The notes under the pieces are model-generated. The model was not told where the DNA came from. It did no database searches and saw nothing but the letters and a program-made list of their open reading frames with translations. A program made the position numbers and the translations under genes. From positions 1 to 64,000 of the forward strand of contig UQRW01000006.1 of the NCBI GenBank assembly GCA_900543515.1: 64,000 nucleotides of DNA, in the 5' to 3' direction. Shown here in pieces: positions 59,450-64,000 of the stretch. Positions within the stretch are counted from its first letter, which is position 1; the number at the start of each line of letters is the position of its first letter. The stretch is from an uncultured Collinsella sp. Its GTDB lineage: Bacteria > Actinomycetota > Coriobacteriia > Coriobacteriales > Coriobacteriaceae.

Positions 59450-60535
59450 ATGCACATTCCAGATAATTACCTGTCCCCGCAAACCGATGCCGTCATGGCG
59501 GTGGCGATGGTGCCTGTTTGGGTCCATTGCATCAAAAAGGTGCGCGCCACGCTCGATCGCGAGCATATGGCGTTCTTGGGCATTTGCGCTGCGTTCTCCT
59601 TCTTGCTCATGATGTTCAACGTGCCGCTGCCCGGCGGCACTACTGGTCACGCCGTTGGCGGCGCGCTCATCGCGCTGCTGCTGGGTCCCGAGGCCGCGGC
59701 TATCGCTGTCTCGGTCGCGCTGGCGCTGCAAGCGCTGCTATTTGGCGACGGCGGCGTTCTGTCGTTTGGCGCCAACTGCTTTAACATGGCCTTTGTGCTG
59801 CCGTTTGTCGCTGCTATCGTGTTCCGCGCGCTCAACAGCCGTCTGCACGACAAGAGCTGGGGCACCTCAGTTTCTGCCATCGTAAGCGGCTGGGTTGGCC
59901 TGTGCCTGGCGGCCCTGTGCGCGGCGATTGAGTTTGGTATTCAGCCGATGCTCTTTACCAATGCTTCGGGCGCGCCGCTGTACTGCCCCTTCCCGCTGTC
60001 CGTGGCTATTCCGGCCATGTTGATCCCGCATATGCTGGTTGCCGGCGTGATCGAGGGCGTGGCAACGGCCGCCATCTACGGTTTCATTAAGAAGACGGCG
60101 CCGAGCATCATCGTCGGGCCCGAGGCCGTCGATGGCCAGCTTGCTGCCGAGGGCGCTGCTGCCAAGAAGGCCTCGCTGGTCCCCACGCTCATCCTGGTTG
60201 CCGTGCTTGTCGTGGCCACGCCGCTGGGCCTGCTGGCCACGGGTGACGCCTGGGGTGAGTGGGACGCCGAGGGCGCCGCGACCGCTGTTCAGGAGGCTGG
60301 CGATGACAGTCTGCAGGCTTCGGTCGGTCTCGATACCCCGACCTTTGCCGATGCCCTGCCCACGGGCGATTATCTGCAGGCCTATTCCGAGGAGCAGGGC
60401 CTTGGCTTTGCCGGTCAGGCTGCCATGTATATCCTTTCGGGTGTGATTGGCGTGGCGGTGCTCACCATCGTATTCCGCTTGGTTTCGCTGACGGTTAAAG
60501 AAAGCGGAGCCCATGGCAACGGTCGAGCTGCCTAG
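59450..60535 (+). CDS. nikM: ECF nickel/cobalt transporter substrate component NikM/CbiM fused to NikN-like part
   Basis: Membrane protein of 361 residues. It begins MHIPDNYLSPQTDAVMA: the N-terminal Met-His is the metal-binding start of NikM/CbiM. Seven helices follow, with ALLFGDGGVLSFGANCFNMAF and GVIEGVATAAIYGFI. After about residue 235 comes a separate two-helix unit with a periplasmic loop (LILVAVLVVATPLGLLATGD) like NikN/CbiN, so M and N are fused. The perfect NikR-type operator just upstream favours nickel. GGGAGG precedes ATG 59450. NikQ and NikO genes follow. Confidence 0.9.
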   Translation: MHIPDNYLSPQTDAVMAVAMVPVWVHCIKKVRATLDREHMAFLGICAAFSFLLMMFNVPLPGGTTGHAVGGALIALLLGPEAAAIAVSVALALQALLFGDGGVLSFGANCFNMAFVLPFVAAIVFRALNSRLHDKSWGTSVSAIVSGWVGLCLAALCAAIEFGIQPMLFTNASGAPLYCPFPLSVAIPAMLIPHMLVAGVIEGVATAAIYGFIKKTAPSIIVGPEAVDGQLAAEGAAAKKASLVPTLILVAVLVVATPLGLLATGDAWGEWDAEGAATAVQEAGDDSLQASVGLDTPTFADALPTGDYLQAYSEEQGLGFAGQAAMYILSGVIGVAVLTIVFRLVSLTVKESGAHGNGRAA

Positions 60536-61349
60536 CTGGCTTGCGGCCGAGCAGCGTTACGAGCCTACGGGCGCTCGTCATCGCGTGATGCAACAGAACG
60601 TCCTGCACCTGGCGAGCCTGCTTGAGCGGGTTCGCCTGGGTGGAGGCGCGCACGAGGGCGGGTCGATGGTCGACCGCGCCCTTTCTTGCGTTTCGGCTCC
60701 GATGCGCCTGGTGGGGATGTTCGTTTGCGTCCTGTGCGTGTGTCTGACGCAGAGCCCTCTGTACCTCATGTTGATGGCGGCTATCGCGCTGGTGCTCGTT
60801 GCCGTGCGCCCCGTACGCGGGCTGCGGGCAACCTTTGTGCCGGCGCTTGGCGCTGCAGGGCTCGCGGTGGTTCTGGTACTGCCCGCCTTGCTGCTGGACG
60901 CTTCTGCTGCGGGCGCCATGCTCAAGATTGCGCTCAAGACCTTCATTAATGTGTCGCTGGTGCTGGGTGTTTCGTGGACCCTTACCTGGAGCCGCATGTC
61001 GGCGGCGCTCAAAATACTGCACCTGCCCGACGAAGTTATCTTTACGTTTGATATGGCGCTCAAGCACATCGAGGTGCTGGGTCGCACGGCGCACGATCTG
61101 TGCGAATCGGTCATGCTGCGCAGCGTTGGCCGTGCGCCTGAGGGATTTTCGCGTACCGATTCGATCGCGGGTATCATGGGCATGATCTTTATCAAGGCGA
61201 TGGAATGCAGCCGCGCGATGGACGAGGCCATGCTGTGCCGCGGCTTTGCCGGTGTGTATCCGGCTCCCGCACGCGCCGGGTTTGGCTGGCACGATGCGGT
61301 CTATGCGGCCGGCGTGGCGCTGCTGGCAGTGTTGTGCGCCGTGCTGTAG
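60513..61349 (+). CDS. nikQ: ECF transporter transmembrane (T) component
   Basis: Protein of 278 residues of the CbiQ/EcfT family that couples the ATPase to the substrate component. Membrane helices lie near 67-110 and 113-150, then the EcfT coupling helices with a VMLRSVGRAPEGFSR stretch, and the C-terminal MDEAMLCRGFAGVYP (family motif xCRGF). It overlaps the nikM stop by 23 bases, implying coupled translation. Confidence 0.88.
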   Translation: MATVELPSWLAAEQRYEPTGARHRVMQQNVLHLASLLERVRLGGGAHEGGSMVDRALSCVSAPMRLVGMFVCVLCVCLTQSPLYLMLMAAIALVLVAVRPVRGLRATFVPALGAAGLAVVLVLPALLLDASAAGAMLKIALKTFINVSLVLGVSWTLTWSRMSAALKILHLPDEVIFTFDMALKHIEVLGRTAHDLCESVMLRSVGRAPEGFSRTDSIAGIMGMIFIKAMECSRAMDEAMLCRGFAGVYPAPARAGFGWHDAVYAAGVALLAVLCAVL

Positions 61350-61395
61350 GCACTGCTGGTTCCGGCTGGGGATGCAACTAGGGAAGGGCGACGTT

Positions 61396-62166
61396 TTGGC
61401 AAACGATACAAATGGCGCGATGGGCGCGAGCGGTGCTGCTGGCGCCGAGACCACGCCGCTCATCGAGTTTCGCGACGTGGTGTTTTCCTATGCGGGGCAT
61501 ACGGTTGTCGATGGCGTGTCGCTGCAGGTCGATCGTGGCGAACTCGTTGCCCTGCTCGGTCCCAACGGCTGCGGTAAGACGACGATTATGCGCCTTATTA
61601 ACGGCCTTGAGCTTGCGGACGCAGGGGAATACCTGTTTGACGGGCATGTGATTGATGCGGCGTTTCTAAAGGATTCCGCGGCCGCTCAGCGTTTTCATCA
61701 GCGCGTTGGCTTTGTGTTCCAGAATGCCGACGCGCAGCTCTTTTGCGCCACGGTGGGCGAGGAGGTCGCTTTTGGTCCCGCGCAGATGGGGCTGCCGACG
61801 GGCGAGCTCGAGCGCCGCGTCCGCGATGCCATGGGGCTGTTCCAGGTTGCCGACCTTGCCGACGCCTCTCCCTATCAGCTCTCGGGTGGGCAAAAGAAGC
61901 GCGTTGCGCTGGCTGCGGTGGTGTCGATGAACCCGGATATCTTGGTTCTCGACGAGCCTACCAATGGGCTCGACGAGGATTCATGCGACATTGTGGTCAA
62001 CTTCTTGCTGGCCTACGTCGCGGCGGGTAAGACGGTCTTGATGAGCACACATCACCAAGATTTGGTGCGCCGCCTGGGGGCCCGTGCAATCTATATCGAT
62101 CGATATCACCATGTGGTCGAGGCGCCTTCGCCGTCGTATGGAACCGAAAGCGGTGCTACGGACTAG
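61396..62166 (+). CDS. nikO: ECF transporter ATPase
   Basis: ABC ATPase of about 256 residues. Walker A is LGPNGCGKTTIMRLINGLE, the Q-loop FVFQNADAQLFCATVGEEVA is typical of ECF ATPases, signature LSGGQKKRVALAAVV and Walker B ILVLDEPTNGLDEDS. A TTG at 61396 follows GGGAAGGG; an ATG at 61372 without a binding site is the alternative start. It is the third gene of the nickel uptake unit. Confidence 0.9.
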   Translation: MANDTNGAMGASGAAGAETTPLIEFRDVVFSYAGHTVVDGVSLQVDRGELVALLGPNGCGKTTIMRLINGLELADAGEYLFDGHVIDAAFLKDSAAAQRFHQRVGFVFQNADAQLFCATVGEEVAFGPAQMGLPTGELERRVRDAMGLFQVADLADASPYQLSGGQKKRVALAAVVSMNPDILVLDEPTNGLDEDSCDIVVNFLLAYVAAGKTVLMSTHHQDLVRRLGARAIYIDRYHHVVEAPSPSYGTESGATD

Positions 62167-62245
62167 TTGCTGCGTAGAGCGTGCGTAGCCGCCCGCGCGG
62201 CTTTGCCGTGATGGTATAGTTATCCAGGTTTTTATGGGGGTGGCT

Positions 62246-63094
62246 ATGCCAAGCTGGAACATTCATATCGCTCAGACGGAGCGTTTGCTGGAGCGCACCG
62301 GTGCGCTTGCCAAGAGCGTTCGCGACCGCAATGCCTTTTTGTTTGGCTGCGTGGTTCCGGATATCTTCGTGGGCTATATGGTCCCTGGCATCGCCGATCC
62401 CATCCCGTACCGCATTACGCACTTTGCCAAGCCTGAGCCCATCCCTAAGCCTCGTGAACATGAGTTCTGGGATACCTATGTGGCACCGTTGCTTAAAGGC
62501 GCACCCGCGGGCGAACCTGCTGAGGCCACCTCGATTGTCGAGGAACGCGAGCGACTCAATCGGGTGCATTATCCCCAACGTTACAAGGACGCCGAGCCGG
62601 TTGCCGGCCCCGGCGCCTGTGAGTTTTCGCTCGCGCCCGATGACGTGGCGCAGTCGCTGCTCGATCTGACGCTGGGCGTTTGGTCTCACCTTGTGGCCGA
62701 TACTGTGTGGAATACCCGCGTGAACCAGTACCTGGAGGCGCACGGCGGCAAGCCGTGCGAGGAATTCCGCATTAAAAAGCAAGGCGACTTTGACTGGTTT
62801 GGCAAGACGCTCAGCATTGTTTCGATTCCGCGCGCGACCGATCGCCTCTATACTGCGGCGACGCGTTTTGGTCAGTATCCCATCCATAAGGAGTATGTGC
62901 TCAAGACCATCGGCGTTATGCACGAGATTGTACGCGAAAACCCCGGCGAGCCCGATCATCCGCCGTATCGCTTGCTAACCGAGGAGTTTTTCGATGCAAC
63001 GTTTACCGAGGTCGTCGAGCTAACCGAGGCGGGTTTTGCCGCCCGTGTCGAATCGCCCGATGTGTCTGCGCTGCCCCTGATTGCTAGCTGCTAG
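62246..63094 (+). CDS. Zinc-dependent phospholipase C-like protein
   Basis: Protein of 282 residues. The N-terminal PSWNIHIAQTERLLER and the following FLFGCVVPDIFVGYM resemble the zinc-dependent phospholipase C/S1-P1 nuclease fold, in which the N-terminal tryptophan and several histidines bind zinc (HI, HF and GVWSHLVADTVWN are visible). No signal peptide is evident, which is unusual for the family; a cytosolic hydrolase is possible. GGGGGTG lies ahead of ATG 62246. It stands just after the nickel transporter but with no metal link shown. Confidence 0.65.
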   Translation: MPSWNIHIAQTERLLERTGALAKSVRDRNAFLFGCVVPDIFVGYMVPGIADPIPYRITHFAKPEPIPKPREHEFWDTYVAPLLKGAPAGEPAEATSIVEERERLNRVHYPQRYKDAEPVAGPGACEFSLAPDDVAQSLLDLTLGVWSHLVADTVWNTRVNQYLEAHGGKPCEEFRIKKQGDFDWFGKTLSIVSIPRATDRLYTAATRFGQYPIHKEYVLKTIGVMHEIVRENPGEPDHPPYRLLTEEFFDATFTEVVELTEAGFAARVESPDVSALPLIASC

Positions 63095-64000
63095 CTGGCC
63101 GGCCCGGCAGTGAATAGCTCAACCCAATCGACAAGTAGCTCTTGCCGCAGGGCATCTTCGGCAGTGCGCTCCTGTTTAGTCTTTGGGGTGTAGGGAAGCC
63201 CAGCCTTTTTATGGATGAGCTCGGCTATGTGGTTGAAGCTCTTCTTCTCCTTGATCTGGTCATAGGTAATTTGGATGACGTCGTAGCCCATGCTTGTGAG
63301 TGCGGTGGCGCGCTCGGCATCGGAGAGGCTCGCGGCTTCGCTGTCGTGGGCGGAGCGGCCTTGGCATTCAAGGATGACGCCCATGCTGTCGGTGGCGCTT
63401 TCGATGAGGATATCGGCGTAGCAGCAGGTTTTGTCATACAGCGAACGCGCGGCTTCGCTGAGCGGGATGCGCGCGTTATTGGTGATGTCGATGCCCAGAC
63501 CGCCCTCATCGCGGGGGAGCGAGATGAGAATTGACGTCTGGACTTCAAAGGGCGAGGCGGTCTGTCCTGTCATGCGTTCGGCGGCCCAGCGGAGCTGCTT
63601 AACGCCGCGCAGGCCTGCGGCCTGCTTGGCGAACGCGGCGATATCCGCTGCGGTAAGAAGCGGCGTGCGCTTCCACAAGTTGGTGTCATTGCCCTTGGTG
63701 TCGTCAACTCGCTCCCAGCCGCAGCTGGGCGGAATGAGCTTAAGCGAAATAGCTTCATCGAGTTGTTGTTGCGTTCGCTCGCAGGGCTTAAACACTGCAA
63801 AGGAGCCGCACATCTCGTAGCAAGCCATGAGTAACTGGCTGCGTGAGACCTGCGTGGCAAGGCTGAGCAGCGTGAACTCCGGTGAAGTGACATCAAACCC
63901 ATGCTCAGTCTGCCTAAACGACCCAGGAGGCGGCTCTTGGGTTAGCAGACGGCTATGAAATAGCTTTCCGTTCGCGCGCTGTTTTCTTTCGCCCACGAAT
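63091..64000 (-). CDS. Nuclease-like (DUF559/Vsr-type fold) protein, 5' end cut by window
   Basis: At least 301 residues; the frame is open to the window end, and GTG 63994-63996 may or may not be the start. The C-terminal part shows a restriction-endonuclease-like core: YADILIESA, then VILECQGRSAH (acidic D and ExQ), and MGYDVIQITYDQIKE with a helix after it, as in DUF559/Vsr-like enzymes. The N-terminal half has ACYEMCGSFAVFKPCERTQ and looks like a recognition domain used in phage-defence or AbiEi-related proteins of actinobacteria. No partner genes are visible in the window. Confidence 0.6.
   Translation of the reverse strand, partial: FVGERKQRANGKLFHSRLLTQEPPPGSFRQTEHGFDVTSPEFTLLSLATQVSRSQLLMACYEMCGSFAVFKPCERTQQQLDEAISLKLIPPSCGWERVDDTKGNDTNLWKRTPLLTAADIAAFAKQAAGLRGVKQLRWAAERMTGQTASPFEVQTSILISLPRDEGGLGIDITNNARIPLSEAARSLYDKTCCYADILIESATDSMGVILECQGRSAHDSEAASLSDAERATALTSMGYDVIQITYDQIKEKKSFNHIAELIHKKAGLPYTPKTKQERTAEDALRQELLVDWVELFTAGPAS

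Noticed and set aside
1..64000. CRISPR array
   Set aside because: No regularly spaced identical direct repeats of 25-40 bases were found; the short repeats at 9711-9780 are imperfect, too few and lack unique spacers.

Overview
The window is most likely from a gut anaerobe of the Coriobacteriia, close to Collinsella. This is inferred from the GC-rich coding style, the oxygen-independent NrdD/NrdG ribonucleotide reductase, ECF-type metal transport, a tRNA-Phe T-box ahead of pheST and many Clp/T4SS-type mobile genes. Genus assignment is an inference, since there is no rRNA here. About 55 protein genes, one tRNA-Val, one T-box riboswitch and many small inverted-repeat elements are visible.

Layout. 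1-240: end of an IS30-type insertion sequence, cut by the window edge. 532-3372: ettA and an sdpRI-type regulator/immunity pair. 3482-3730: a 28-codon membrane peptide gene with the layout of a type I toxin-antitoxin locus. 3834-9019: tcdA, tatD, a 226-bp MITE-like element, and a leftward run of sugar and phosphatase genes (frlD-like kinase, two HAD phosphatases, deoC). 9239-12833: a 3.5-kb island with an unknown protein, a ClpP-like protease and a VirD4-like ATPase, bounded by two copies of the pgi 3' end. 12804-19139: pgi, an ADH-like domain, a LexA-controlled Y-family polymerase with a YolD protein, a copper-type HMA protein, and DUF3793 plus flavodoxin. 19255-22358: an amino-acid ABC importer. 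22506-28500: nfo, oxidoreductases and a secreted protein. 28813-31299: metY with a cysteine-containing leader peptide, and a divergent LysR gene.

31399-42786: rnhA, oxidoreductase, acylphosphatase, Fur-type regulator, HAD phosphatase, a SlyD/UreE-like pair, two peptidases, a folate operon (folE-HD-folB), and nrdG/nrdD with an NrdR operator. 43398-47337: tRNA-Val, a two-component system and a VTT membrane protein. 47413-47994: broken remnants (polyprenyl synthetase tail and IS30 transposase tail). 48434-55005: DMT transporter, DUF4012 protein, glmM and an M32 carboxypeptidase. 55130-59202: T-box, pheS, pheT. 59365-62166: a NikR-type operator followed by an ECF nickel transporter (nikMN, nikQ, nikO). 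62246-64000: a phospholipase-C-like protein and a nuclease-like protein cut by the window end.

Several metal and stress circuits can be read from promoters: LexA (polymerase), NrdR (nrdD), NikR-like (nickel uptake, matching the SlyD/UreE-like pair), CsoR-like (HMA protein) and a DtxR-like site (DUF3793/flavodoxin). The strongest candidates for undescribed systems are the type I toxin-antitoxin-like locus, the pgi-bounded ClpP/VirD4 island, and the metY leader peptide with mutually exclusive stems.
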